NCBI GenBank assembly: GCA_022827185.1
Contig: JAJDTM010000010.1
Coordinates: 62,001-126,000 of the forward strand
Direction: 5' to 3'
Origin: Candidatus Poribacteria bacterium
GTDB taxonomy: Bacteria > Poribacteria > WGA-4E > WGA-3G
DNA length: 64,000 bases
The stretch's first letter is position 1. Each line of letters starts with the position of its first letter. The notes beneath the pieces were generated by a model. That model worked only from the letters and a program-made list of their open reading frames with translations. It was not told the origin of the DNA and searched no databases. Shown in pieces: positions 1-8,911 of the stretch. The position numbers and the translations under genes were made by a program.

Positions 1-473
1 TAAGCGAACATCTTCTCACGCAGTGGACCCCCGAGCAGTTCATAGACGGGTTGGTTCTTGATTTTGCCGTTCAGATCCCATAAAGCGATGTCGATGCCGC
101 TGATCGCGCAGCTCGTTAAACCTTGCGAACCGTAAGGTTTGGACATACGGAACATCATATCCCAAATCTTCTCAACAGCGAAGCAGTTTTCGCCAATCAG
201 CATCGGTGCGAAGTGTTCATCAATGATTGCCGCGACTGGCGTGCCAAACGAGGTCTCACCTATCCCCCAAGTGCCATCTTCAGCAGTTACTTTAACGTAG
301 ACTTGATCCCATTTCGGCATCCAACTCGAACGGTGGCGTTTGTATTGCGGGTAGCGCGACATCGGATTCGCGACTTCGGCGTGAACATTCCACGGTTCGC
401 GTCGAGGTTCTGTGCGTTTGATGTCTCGCGGTGGTACATTGATTCGGACTGTCTGTATGTCTCTGATTTTCAT
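1..473 (-). CDS. Enolase-superfamily (mandelate racemase/muconate lactonizing) acid-sugar dehydratase, N-terminal part
   Basis: Read on the minus strand from the ATG at 473, this encodes 157 residues before running off the window. It starts MKIRDIQTVRINV, the N-terminal capping domain of the MR/MLE group. The block ANPMSRYPQYKRHRSS resembles the equivalent stretch of L-rhamnonate dehydratase. Further on come GIGETSFGTP, a helix ending in SGIDIALWDL and then GKIKNQPVYELLGG, the usual entry into the TIM barrel. The catalytic barrel residues lie outside the window, so the substrate cannot be read. These enzymes dehydrate sugar acids through a Mg-stabilised enolate in the cytoplasm. L-rhamnonate or a related acid sugar is the best guess. 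Confidence 0.82.
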   Translation of the reverse strand, partial: MKIRDIQTVRINVPPRDIKRTEPRREPWNVHAEVANPMSRYPQYKRHRSSWMPKWDQVYVKVTAEDGTWGIGETSFGTPVAAIIDEHFAPMLIGENCFAVEKIWDMMFRMSKPYGSQGLTSCAISGIDIALWDLNGKIKNQPVYELLGGPLREKMFA

Positions 474-554
474 GCGCTCGCTCCGTTGAAGGTTTTTTCG
501 CATGATACCATGATTTGGCGTTTAATGCAAGAGATTTGATTGGAGCGATCTCGG

Positions 555-1022
555 TTATTTCATCATTGGCGTTTCGTCTAACTCAATCACACCGCAACCG
601 ATGCGCGCACCGCCGCCTGCTCTCACAGGCACCTCTTTAAGACCCCCAACAATCCATTCGCCAAACGCTGTATCGTCCCCTTGGAAATAGCCTAACATCC
701 ACGCAGTCGTTCGAGCATCCAGAAACGTGATAAGGAGTTAGTTGTAGCCAACTAAGTCAGCGGGATTTTCAAAATCTATGCCCGATGCGATGTAGAGATG
801 CGTTAACCGCATCCGCATCTCCTGCTCAAATGCTTCAGGGGTACTGGTGGGGAAGGTCTGCAGATATTGGTTTGTGAAGAAATCGGGATCGATAGGTGCC
901 CCGTTAGACAGAAAAAAATCGTGATAGGCCGCTAAACTATCGGGTTCACTTTCCAAAAACGCTTGGTATTCCGGCGATTCTGTAAGTTGGATCACAGATA
1001 GGAATGCAAGATCCAGCGGCAC
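555..1022 (-). pseudogene. Unrecognised gene interrupted by one in-frame TAA
   Basis: A reading frame starts at a GTG near 1022 (MPLDLAFLSVIQ) and stops at TAA 738-740 after VGYN. The same frame continues open for 60 more codons to a second TAA at 555-557, with protein-like composition (ARTTAWMLGYFQGDD, then GGGARIGCGVIELDE). A single nonsense change would explain it. The start is also uncertain: the open frame extends about 15 codons upstream of the GTG without an ATG, so the 5' end may be lost too. No family was recognised; the first half is acidic and helical, the second Gly-rich. Two separate small genes is the alternative, but the downstream part has no convincing start. Confidence 0.45.
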
Positions 1023-1163
1023 ACTGATATAAAATGAGAGGGTTTTGCGTAAATAAGGGCATAGGAATTAACGGTCTCCTCTTGACCGATAGTAAGTCCA
1101 ACAGTAATTATAAATATGGTAGCATATTTGAAAAAAACAGTCAAAAAAATGCTATGCTGCAAT

Positions 1164-1192
1164 TTGCTTTATAGAACGACCTATGCTAAAAT
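1164..1192 (+). promoter_or_regulatory. Sigma70-like promoter for the alcohol dehydrogenase
   Basis: TTGCTT at 1164-1169, a 17-base spacer and TAAAAT at 1187-1192, with TG one base before the -10 (extended -10). Transcription would start near 1199, about 50 bases before the ATG at 1252. Confidence 0.6.
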
Positions 1193-1251
1193 ATGCGAAG
1201 ATTTAACCAAAATACCCCTATATCTTTAGCAAAGAGTGAGGCGCGATTATT

Positions 1252-2274
1252 ATGAAGGTAGCAGCGATTTTAGGTGAACGGCAAGCAGGTCTGGTTGATG
1301 TACCAGATCCAACACCAAAAGAGGATTGGGTTGTTGTGAAAATTCACGCATCCCCGATGTGTACCGAATACCACGCTTTTGAGCATGGAAGCGAAACTGA
1401 TCGGATGGGGCATGAAGCAGCTGGTGAGGTTGTCGATGTCGCACAACCCGGAAAGGTGGAGATAGGCGATCGGGTAGTCGTGATGCCGCAATATCCTTGT
1501 GGGAAATGCGTGCTTTGCACGGATGGTGACTATATCCACTGCGAGAACAATTACAATTTTGAGGAATTCGTCGGATCCCCTTACGGCAGTGCGACAATGG
1601 CACAGTATATCCTGAAACCGTCTTGGTTGCTCCCGAAGATTCCAGATAATGTCTCCTACGAGCACGCCTCACTTGCGTGTTGTGCTTTGGGGCCATCGTA
1701 CCGTGCCTTTGACGAGATGGGGCTCAATGCAACGCATACTGTGCTGATCACTGGCATTGGTCCTGTCGGTTTCGGTGCGATTACCAACGCTCGGTTCCGA
1801 GGTGCGAAGGTTATCGCAGCAGAACTGATTCCGTGGCGTGCTGAACGTGCGAAACAGATGGGTGTTGAGGCGGTCATCAATCCGACCGATGAAGATGCTG
1901 TCGACCAGATTCGTGACCTTACAACAGATGGACGCGGTGTCGACTTTGCGCTCGATTGTTCAGGAAGCGTCCAGGCACACCGACTCTGCATCGATGCGAC
2001 GCGTCGGCGCGGCACAATTGCGTTCGTCGGACAGAGCGGCAGAAACGATACCGTTATCCACGTCAGTCCGGATCTTATCGGCAAAGGCTTACGCCTCGCT
2101 GGTGCCTGGCACTATAACCTGAACCAATTCCCCGGATTGATGAAGGTCATCGAAGGTTCCACGCTCCTCGACTTGCTCATCAGCAATGTTTACCCGATGA
2201 GTGAGATTCAGGAAGCATTTGAAACTTCTGCTTCTCACGAAAGCTCTAAGATTATCCTCAAACCTTGGGAATAG
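1252..2274 (+). CDS. Zinc-dependent alcohol/polyol dehydrogenase (MDR family)
   Basis: A 340-residue medium-chain dehydrogenase, the usual length. Catalytic zinc ligands are C37 and H54-E55 (GHEAAGEVV). The structural zinc cysteines are C83, C86, C89 and C97 (CGKCVLC then YIHC). The NAD(P)-binding Rossmann loop is GIGPVGFGAI near residue 170. It oxidises an alcohol or sugar alcohol to the carbonyl in the cytoplasm. The overall look is closest to the threonine/sorbitol dehydrogenase-like subgroup, but specificity cannot be read. It has its own promoter. The stop codon TAG is followed with no gap by a displaced sulfatase fragment, so the native downstream neighbour is probably lost. Confidence 0.88.
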   Translation: MKVAAILGERQAGLVDVPDPTPKEDWVVVKIHASPMCTEYHAFEHGSETDRMGHEAAGEVVDVAQPGKVEIGDRVVVMPQYPCGKCVLCTDGDYIHCENNYNFEEFVGSPYGSATMAQYILKPSWLLPKIPDNVSYEHASLACCALGPSYRAFDEMGLNATHTVLITGIGPVGFGAITNARFRGAKVIAAELIPWRAERAKQMGVEAVINPTDEDAVDQIRDLTTDGRGVDFALDCSGSVQAHRLCIDATRRRGTIAFVGQSGRNDTVIHVSPDLIGKGLRLAGAWHYNLNQFPGLMKVIEGSTLLDLLISNVYPMSEIQEAFETSASHESSKIILKPWE

Positions 2275-2535
2275 ATGCACCTCGCGCATTTCAATATCCC
2301 GGCGCATTACGGTGTGCGGACGGAACGCTATAAACTCATCTACTATTATGGTGAAGCATTGGGATCAGGAGGTGCAATTGACCGTTCTACACCGCCGGAG
2401 TGGGAGTTATTCGATTTAGAGAAGGATCCATACGAGATGCATAATATCTACATGGATCCGGCGTATTCGGGAGTTGTTGTGGAATTGAAGGCGGAATTGG
2501 AACGACTACGGGATGCGTTAGGGGATCACGAGTAG
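2275..2535 (+). pseudogene. C-terminal fragment of a sulfatase
   Basis: The 86-residue frame reads YGVRTERYKLIYYY, then PEWELFDLEKDPYEMHN and a terminal helix ending LRDALGD. This is the characteristic C-terminal subdomain of type I sulfatases (iduronate-2-sulfatase/N-sulfoglucosamine sulfohydrolase-like). The catalytic N-terminal domain with its C-x-P-S-R formylglycine motif is absent. The frame opens directly after the TAG of the upstream dehydrogenase, without a ribosome binding site of its own. It is therefore a translocated gene tail rather than a working gene. A few residues after its end lies the truncated end of a PIN toxin gene. Confidence 0.8.
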
Positions 2536-2537
2536 AG

Positions 2538-2630
2538 TTAGAAAAATGATTCGACTTCGGCTGCCCTCTCTTGACGCAATAACGCTTCAAGAAGGATATT
2601 GGTATCTACAAGATACACTAATCTCTCCAT
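2538..2630 (-). pseudogene. Truncated VapC-type PIN toxin (N-terminal 30 residues)
   Basis: Starts at ATG 2628-2630, overlapping the end of the antitoxin gene in another frame, the normal vapBC arrangement. It encodes MERLVYLVDTNILLEALL and stops at TAA 2538-2540 after 30 residues. VDTNILLEA is the first acidic motif of PIN-domain RNases; a whole toxin is about 130 residues. The remaining three acidic positions are gone, so no RNase activity is expected. The break lies 2 bases from the stop codon of the sulfatase fragment on the other strand, so both are probably products of one deletion or insertion. Confidence 0.75.
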
Positions 2631-2824
2631 TCCAATGTTTTCTTTTGAAGTTCAAGTGCTGTATATTGGTCACGATATTCTTCCAAACCGCCAATCCAAT
2701 CTAATTTTGGTTTCTTTTTTGGAGTTACAACCTTTTTAGTTAGAAGGGAATCAATGAAGTCAATGACTTCTTTATGGTATTCAGGTGGAAGCTGCTTGAG
2801 CTTTTCAATAATGATAGATTCCAT
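2618..2824 (-). CDS. VapB-like antitoxin (DUF2281 type)
   Basis: 68 residues beginning MESIIIEKLKQLPPEY and continuing HKEVIDFIDSLL. This short amphipathic N-terminus followed by a Lys-rich linker (KKPKLDWIGGL) is typical of DUF2281 antitoxins found beside PIN toxins. It would bind and neutralise a VapC partner and probably its own promoter region. The cognate toxin immediately downstream is truncated to 30 residues, so this is an orphan antitoxin, possibly kept for cross-protection or not yet lost. Start ATG 2822-2824 has an AAGGAAGG stretch 8-10 bases upstream. Confidence 0.75.
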   Translation of the reverse strand: MESIIIEKLKQLPPEYHKEVIDFIDSLLTKKVVTPKKKPKLDWIGGLEEYRDQYTALELQKKTLEWRD

Positions 2825-2989
2825 TGCTACACATCCTTCCTTTTTTCGATTCTATTCGCTTGCATGACAATCCTTAGCGTAAGCATCGGTTTTTTGGTCT
2901 ATCAAAATTGATTGAACATTCTAATGAATAAAAAACTTGTCAAATATGCGCGCTGTCTGATTCTCAATGGCGCGGAAATGCAGTTCCCT

Positions 2990-5566
2990 TCATTCATCTA
3001 AATCAATACCCAACTGGGCAAACGCCTCTTTAATCTTATCCTCGTAATCCTGCTCTGACATTTTTCCATCGGTTGCCCGCAGGTCAATTCGCAGGTTATC
3101 GAAATTTGCTTGAAGCAGATTCATTACTCCCATGAGTCCAGCCACCTTTCCCTTTGGTACAGTGAATTGCAAGTGAATCTCTTTACGTCCGCTTGACTCC
3201 GGAGGAGACGAATCACTGTCTGATTGGTCAGCATTATCTTCACCTTCTACAATATCTGGTGTAGGATCGCTTCCGGGTGGATAAGTAACATCACCGTCTT
3301 TTTTTTGTTCTTCTGCTTCTTCTTTCTTTTGGGCGATACAAATATCTTCTCGGATTATCACTTCGCTTCCAACAAGGGTTATCGATGGTGGATTTTCCTT
3401 GAAGTACCGGCAGACGGGCTCCCCATTTTCCAATTCACCTAATCCAAACAATCCCTGTGCCACCCCTTCACAAATGCCCGATTCCCAAGCATCCCGACCG
3501 ATGATTCGCGCCTCTCCTGGTGTCTTTGTGCTGGATTGATGGAGCTGCTCAGTAGATACAGACTCGTTGGTTTTAAGGTAACGCTCTTTAATTGCCAATG
3601 GATGGATTCTTTCAAGAATCTCCCCATCTGATTTCAGTTTGTCATAGACAACTTCGTCGAGTTTCTTCGTGTCGCCGTAGGTTGGAACACCCAAATCACC
3701 TTCCTTCAATCCTTCTTTGGTAGGAATAAACAAGGTTCGATAGTAGCGACGCAGCATATCGCCTATTCCATCTTCAGCCTTCTTTCGTTCCGCCCGAACT
3801 TCTTTTTTTTGTCCATCAGAGAGTGCAAGCGTTCTATCGTTCTCAATAGTCTGATACGCAATAACCTTGCGGAGTTGATTGTAAAATCCACTTCTCTCCC
3901 GTTCAAGAGGAACAAGAAAGAATACCGTATTTCGGTTCGCCCTGGGTGTATTTCCCTTCATTTCCAATGTGTTTTTCATCAAAACATCATCACGCGTTTT
4001 AAGGATCACCAGTTTCAGTTCCGTGTCATCGCGGATGCCTGAACCGTCCTTTTGCCAGATATAAGTATTGAGTCTCTTGCCTGAGAGGCTGCCTTTCAGC
4101 ACTGTTTCCTCAAGTTCACCAACTTTGGAGTCAGTAATATTCTCCATCCGGGTTTGTAGTATACGATTTAGATTGGGCTGGTTAGCAAAATAAGTACGTT
4201 CACTGTCATGTTGAAGATAAAACAGTTTACTTCGCAGCTGTTCGCTGGCTTCAGCAACGACGCTGGAGGGGTTTCCGGTTGTAGTGGCATTCCGTTTAAT
4301 CTCTCGCAGATCTGCACCTTTTTTCTCTGGATTTGGTTTACCTGAAAATGAGTACAGAAAAACAGTCGTCGCGGAACGGCTACCGAATCTGAATCCCTTG
4401 TGGGCATCCCCAAGTCCGACATCGACCTGTTTTGCGCCAGCAACATCACTCGTAATGTCGGAGGCAATGATGCTGTCATATTCTTGACCGGTGTGCTTTA
4501 GTAATTCCTGCCGAATTTCCTGAACACTGAGATCGAAATCCGCCAGCGTGATATAAGGGAGAGTTTTCTCTCTAAGGGAGTAAAGGACGAGCGACAACAA
4601 ACGTAATACTCCTCGCGTGCGTTGAAAATTTGGGAAACTCCCCCACCGTTGGTACAGCACTTCAATCACTTCGGGCAGAAATGGATAATCGGTTTCAAAT
4701 CGCCTTCGATATTCTGAAGGTTCGGTTCCAGGTGGCAGCATGGATTCATTAATCGCGTAATCCATAAAATCTTGGATTATTTCACCGGCGGCATCAGCAT
4801 CAATTGACGAGAAAAGCCTACGTCTGATGACTTCGCTGATCTCATGCTCTTGCACTGGTGTATAGATCCTCTCCACCCGTCCTGAAACATGGCTAAATTG
4901 CTCAAATAGGCGTTGGGCTTTTTCATCATAATGTTCCATGGTGCCTGATGGAAGTGTGATAACCAATGCTACCCTTTCTAAAATACCAGCCGCCTCGGTT
5001 AGCTCTTGCATAAAGGCTGTGGTTTGGGCTGCAAGCGTACTGTCCGCCACCCGAACACCAGCAGCTTTGGTTACATATTCCAATACTTCGTCCATCAGGA
5101 TAAGCACGGGTTGTTTTTCCGACAGCAGCTCGTAGATGGCATCACGCCCTGGTGAAGTCAATCCATCAAAACGCTCTATCTTGCCGGTTAATTGCTTTTC
5201 TAACACGCCCCATAATGTATCATCGGCACGCATCGGTGTGCCGACAATCACCGCCTTTTGTGCCTTCCACTCACTTGCTTTGTGATACATCGCAATCAAC
5301 GCATGGGTTTTACCACCGCCGAAAGGGGTCTGTAGTTGAATGACAGGATCGCCGCTCTGTCCCTTAAGCCTCCCCTCAATAATTGCAAGCAGATGCTTGA
5401 GTCCGGCAGTTTCGTGCGTTTTCTGGGAAAACTGCATAGGATCTCTGTATTCATCCGGTGCTGTCCCTCTGAAGACCTCCCACAGATCTGCAGCGAATAC
5501 ATCCAATGTAAGTCTACCCTCCAATATATCGGGGTGCGCAACAGCGATTGCGTGAAATGGCATCAT
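2990..5566 (-). CDS. DUF499 P-loop ATPase of a defence cassette
   Basis: 858 residues. The Walker A motif is PFGGGKTHAL (residues 81-90) and Walker B is LILMDEVLEY (155-164). This is the AAA+-like DUF499 family, found almost only beside DUF1156 methyltransferases and large helicases in predicted anti-phage islands. The C-terminus has an acidic low-complexity linker (about 720-770) followed by a small conserved domain starting HLQFTVPKGKV. It is the last gene of the operon that starts at 14570, and its ATG overlaps the hepT stop codon by 4 bases (ATGA), indicating translational coupling. It probably acts as the NTP-driven motor or sensor of the restriction-like system. No nuclease motif was seen. 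Confidence 0.85.
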   Translation of the reverse strand: MMPFHAIAVAHPDILEGRLTLDVFAADLWEVFRGTAPDEYRDPMQFSQKTHETAGLKHLLAIIEGRLKGQSGDPVIQLQTPFGGGKTHALIAMYHKASEWKAQKAVIVGTPMRADDTLWGVLEKQLTGKIERFDGLTSPGRDAIYELLSEKQPVLILMDEVLEYVTKAAGVRVADSTLAAQTTAFMQELTEAAGILERVALVITLPSGTMEHYDEKAQRLFEQFSHVSGRVERIYTPVQEHEISEVIRRRLFSSIDADAAGEIIQDFMDYAINESMLPPGTEPSEYRRRFETDYPFLPEVIEVLYQRWGSFPNFQRTRGVLRLLSLVLYSLREKTLPYITLADFDLSVQEIRQELLKHTGQEYDSIIASDITSDVAGAKQVDVGLGDAHKGFRFGSRSATTVFLYSFSGKPNPEKKGADLREIKRNATTTGNPSSVVAEASEQLRSKLFYLQHDSERTYFANQPNLNRILQTRMENITDSKVGELEETVLKGSLSGKRLNTYIWQKDGSGIRDDTELKLVILKTRDDVLMKNTLEMKGNTPRANRNTVFFLVPLERERSGFYNQLRKVIAYQTIENDRTLALSDGQKKEVRAERKKAEDGIGDMLRRYYRTLFIPTKEGLKEGDLGVPTYGDTKKLDEVVYDKLKSDGEILERIHPLAIKERYLKTNESVSTEQLHQSSTKTPGEARIIGRDAWESGICEGVAQGLFGLGELENGEPVCRYFKENPPSITLVGSEVIIREDICIAQKKEEAEEQKKDGDVTYPPGSDPTPDIVEGEDNADQSDSDSSPPESSGRKEIHLQFTVPKGKVAGLMGVMNLLQANFDNLRIDLRATDGKMSEQDYEDKIKEAFAQLGIDLDE

Positions 5567-5907
5567 TCGCTTCTCTCCTTAAGGATTTGTTGAATTTGTG
5601 TCCTCAGCGGCGGAAGTTTGGATTGGACTACATCCCAAATAATATTCATATCAACATTAAAGTATACATGGGTCACTCTGTTTCTTAACCCTGCAATATT
5701 ATGCCATGGAATGCTTGGATACTTCTCTCGGATGGAATCCGGTATCTTCTTGACAGCCTCACCAATAATTCCAAGGTTTCGGATAACCGCGTCAATCCGC
5801 ATCTGATCCGCCTCAAACGCACTGCGAGTCATACCTTCAACGTATGATGCAATACGGTCAGCTGCCTCCACGATGTCTTGGAGGTATAGGTTATAGTTCC
5901 GTGACAT
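5563..5907 (-). CDS. hepT: HepT-like HEPN toxin (DUF86)
   Basis: 114 residues, the standard size. The HEPN RNase motif is R75-N-R-V-T-H80-V-Y82, i.e. R-x4-H-x-Y. In characterised HepT/MntA pairs this motif is the RNase centre, and its tyrosine is the residue AMPylated by the antitoxin (established for the Shewanella pair). The block IIGEAVKKIPDSIREKYPSIPW is typical DUF86. The gene overlaps mntA upstream by 17 bases and the DUF499 gene downstream by 4, so three products are made from tightly coupled frames. Unusually for this family, it sits inside a methyltransferase/helicase operon, suggesting use as the abortive arm of that system (inference). Confidence 0.9.
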   Translation of the reverse strand: MSRNYNLYLQDIVEAADRIASYVEGMTRSAFEADQMRIDAVIRNLGIIGEAVKKIPDSIREKYPSIPWHNIAGLRNRVTHVYFNVDMNIIWDVVQSKLPPLRTQIQQILKERSE

Positions 5908-6202
5908 ATTCTATCTCTTTTTCAATATAAGGTTTGTACCCCGGTTTGATAGATGTAGGGGTCACAAGGTCAACGTCCTTCTTAAATAGATCTTCCAGAA
6001 AAACAGCCAACCCCATGTAATCGTCAAAAGTCAGTCTTTCGAGTTCAACGAGGAAATCGATGTCGCTTGCGGCAGTTGCTGTCCCGCGCACATAAGATCC
6101 GAACAAACCAATCCGTTTGACCCCGTATTTCCGCAGGGTTTTTCGATTGTCCACAAGGGTCTGCTTGATAAACGCCTTGCTAAGAATTGTTTGATCTTCC
6201 AC
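5891..6202 (-). CDS. mntA: MntA-like nucleotidyltransferase antitoxin (MNT)
   Basis: 103 residues with the minimal nucleotidyltransferase signature G35-S36-x10-D47-x-D49 (GSYVRGTATAASDID). In this family MNT proteins neutralise HEPN toxins by adding AMP from ATP to the toxin tyrosine. The antitoxin-first order and 17-base overlap with hepT are as in known pairs. It begins 36 bases after the DUF1156 methyltransferase stop on the same strand, so it is expected to be transcribed with it. A separate internal promoter was not evident. Confidence 0.9.
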   Translation of the reverse strand: MEDQTILSKAFIKQTLVDNRKTLRKYGVKRIGLFGSYVRGTATAASDIDFLVELERLTFDDYMGLAVFLEDLFKKDVDLVTPTSIKPGYKPYIEKEIEYVTEL

Positions 6203-6238
6203 AACTTAAATCCTCCACTAAGGCACTTTCTAATACGT

Positions 6239-8911
6239 CTAAAAAAGCTGTCCTTGTCGTATGTCCTCTCTGACCTTTTCACGTCCGGCAAGGAAACCGT
6301 CTAACAACTTCTTCTCCCTGTTTTCAATAGGTAGCGTTTCGGAGACCGCTTGAGCGACGCGATAGAACGCCTCGCTGTCTCCGAATCCACTGTCCCTAAG
6401 AATGTGAAGCATTTCATCCCGCTGACTCTTTTCCCAGAGTAATAAGACATGATGAAGCACGTCAATCAACTCATCAGTATCAGAAAGATCGTTAAGCGTC
6501 CGTGTTTGCGGTCCGAGAACTCGAATAAACTGTTTTTCTTTTTTTACAAAACTGTTCCCACTCCATTCTTGTGAGATGTCAATACCGCACGATTGTGCTA
6601 ACTTCCGTGCTTCGTCAAACGGAACTCGCGCTTCGCCGTATTCCCATCGCCAGAGGACATAGAAACGGGTAAGGTCAGAAATTTCACCAGCAAACCCGTT
6701 GTGCAGAATCTGTTTCACGGCGTAATCGGTGGCGATCTCCCGCACATCGTCAAGCAGGCGATCAGCGCGAATTACCTCTCCTTCAAAATCAATTACCTTC
6801 TCGTATTTACCGAATACCTCAACAGCAGAACCGATAGCTGCGATAAAGAAGTCCGCTCCGCTTAGACCCTCCTCCCAAAGACGGTGGAGCTTAGCATTAA
6901 GATGCGTTGTCATTTTTTCTTTAACTTCATTGTAGAAACCTGTCGGTTCGCGTTCCATCTTCCGGGCAACAATATAGATGGAGGAAGCAAGAGCAGCAGA
7001 TTCATTAGCTCGCAAACGTGTTTGCAGTTCTGTATGCAACGGCCATGCGCCTGTTATGATCAGGCCCGAATCAAGAAGTGAATTAATCAAGGTCTCCCAA
7101 CCCTCAGTGGATTTGTGAGCGTACACAACAATAGCAATACCGTTTGGTTTTAAGACACGATAAATTTCTTGGAAAGACAGTTTAAGCGACTCTTCAAAAA
7201 ACTGTTTCCCCTCCTCAAAACCGCCTAGGCCATGTGAATAGGCGACTATTTCGTTTCGCTTAGGTGTCAGAGGCGTAGAGAAGAGTTCGGGATAAACATC
7301 ACCTAATGTTCGTTTCAGCCAGACGTAAAAGAAATCCGAGAGATAGGAATACGGGACGTTATCATAGTACGGTGGATCGGTAAAAACGGCATCGAAGAAT
7401 TCATTAGCATACGGAATAGCAGTGGCAGAAGACTGGTTGATTGTGGCACTTTGTGGAAAAAGTGTTGAACTTAAATGTGAGAGAATTTCGGAAGTAATCT
7501 CAACTTGACTTAACCAATTTCCTGTCAAAATACTGTAAGGATTTTGCTCTGCATAATCAAAAACCATAGGGAGGGTTTGTCGCCCAAAAACATTGAAAAT
7601 GTTTTCTGCTGAAGTATACCACCAACACAAATTTGCATTATAGCTTGAATGCCGGCTTAGAATTAATGCCAAGTAACTTACCACTGTCCGTGCATACTCC
7701 ACATCGATCCCTTCCGCCACCATCCGTTGATACGATGCCTTTATCTTTTCCACAAAGGTAATTATTGCTATTTTTTGCCTTGCGTTAAAGATATCCGCCC
7801 ATGTGTCCATTCCGTAGTTGCGAATAGAAAATGCTCTTTCCGCTCCCCTTCCTTTTCCTTCTGGAGTAGGCTCATCTGGTACCGCATCCATGCCCCATTT
7901 TAGCGTTAGTTCTTTCCTTTTTTCTGCAAGATAGATTTCGGCGGATACGAAGGCAGCAATATCTGCATCCGTCGCCACGCGATAATGCTTAGCCCTCGTC
8001 CCTGGCTTGTGCATGACAACAGCAATCATTCGCTGGCCTGCTTTCCCTTGTTGAAATAGTTTTCGTGTTGTTTTCGCCTCTATTGGCCTACCACAGATAG
8101 CACAAACTGCCACAGCGCGTGAGATACTGCCTATCTTCGGGTCAAAATCATCAGGTATCCGTTCGTACCCGTCGCCAACAATCTTGAACTTGATATCCTT
8201 GTTTTGAGGATAAGGGTAAAGTGCAACCTTCTTTCGTGTCTTGTTTGCCAGCCAGAATTGTTTCATCAGCGGAATTTCTGCCCCACATGAAGGGTTTTGG
8301 CACGGAATTGTTCTGGCCCAAATATAACCGGTTGGGATTGAACCGTCTTTCTCCTCACGATAAAATTTGCCTAATTCTTTTTTCGCTTCTACAAGTACCC
8401 AGTTTCCCCATTTTTTAACATCTTCCGATAAAGTTGTTTCCGTTGTTCCGTTAAGTGAACTACCGCACTTTTGCGGGTATTCCAATGTACATTTCTGAAT
8501 TAGAACAGCTACGGGATTGAGATCGTTGGAATAAGTTTCGCACCCAAGCCGAAGTGTCTCCAGAGGAATTGCACCGCCTCCACCAAAAGGATCTAGAACT
8601 TTCGGTGGGATACTGCCGTTCGCTTCAAGGATCTCCCTCTGTGCTTTTTTAATCAGATGGGGATTTAGGGAATTTTCCCATTTTGAAAGGTTTATGATAA
8701 ACTCTCGTTTCCGACTCCATTCATCAGTATCTTGTGAAGGCGGAACCAAGGCAGCATAAGCAGTTGCGCGTGATGCAGCAAGTGGACGCCGCGCCCACCA
8801 GATATGGAGCGTAGAGATATGTCCACGCCGTATGTTTTTCTCATGAGTAGATTCAGCTGAGACTTCTTTGACAGGAAAGGTCTCTTCAATGAGGCGTTTG
8901 TCTTGGTTCAT
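6239..8911 (-). CDS. DUF1156 DNA methyltransferase
   Basis: 890 residues. The N-terminal DUF1156 block (IEETFPVKEVSAES, then HISTLHIWWARRPLAAS) is followed by the SAM-binding motif LDPFGGGGAIPLE near residue 110. A zinc-finger-like pair CQNPSCGAE and CAICGRP follows. The catalytic motif DPPYYDNVPYSYLSDF lies near residue 515, then a C-terminal helical domain. DPPY implies exocyclic amino methylation (N6-adenine or N4-cytosine). It probably marks self DNA so that the helicase, OLD and DUF499 components spare the host. The target sequence cannot be inferred. The 231 bases upstream, before the OLD gene end, hold no convincing gene. Confidence 0.9.
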   Translation of the reverse strand: MNQDKRLIEETFPVKEVSAESTHEKNIRRGHISTLHIWWARRPLAASRATAYAALVPPSQDTDEWSRKREFIINLSKWENSLNPHLIKKAQREILEANGSIPPKVLDPFGGGGAIPLETLRLGCETYSNDLNPVAVLIQKCTLEYPQKCGSSLNGTTETTLSEDVKKWGNWVLVEAKKELGKFYREEKDGSIPTGYIWARTIPCQNPSCGAEIPLMKQFWLANKTRKKVALYPYPQNKDIKFKIVGDGYERIPDDFDPKIGSISRAVAVCAICGRPIEAKTTRKLFQQGKAGQRMIAVVMHKPGTRAKHYRVATDADIAAFVSAEIYLAEKRKELTLKWGMDAVPDEPTPEGKGRGAERAFSIRNYGMDTWADIFNARQKIAIITFVEKIKASYQRMVAEGIDVEYARTVVSYLALILSRHSSYNANLCWWYTSAENIFNVFGRQTLPMVFDYAEQNPYSILTGNWLSQVEITSEILSHLSSTLFPQSATINQSSATAIPYANEFFDAVFTDPPYYDNVPYSYLSDFFYVWLKRTLGDVYPELFSTPLTPKRNEIVAYSHGLGGFEEGKQFFEESLKLSFQEIYRVLKPNGIAIVVYAHKSTEGWETLINSLLDSGLIITGAWPLHTELQTRLRANESAALASSIYIVARKMEREPTGFYNEVKEKMTTHLNAKLHRLWEEGLSGADFFIAAIGSAVEVFGKYEKVIDFEGEVIRADRLLDDVREIATDYAVKQILHNGFAGEISDLTRFYVLWRWEYGEARVPFDEARKLAQSCGIDISQEWSGNSFVKKEKQFIRVLGPQTRTLNDLSDTDELIDVLHHVLLLWEKSQRDEMLHILRDSGFGDSEAFYRVAQAVSETLPIENREKKLLDGFLAGREKVREDIRQGQLF

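Noticed and set aside
123..539. 138-codon plus-strand frame
   Set aside because: Lies opposite the enolase-superfamily gene, whose minus-strand frame has clear family motifs.
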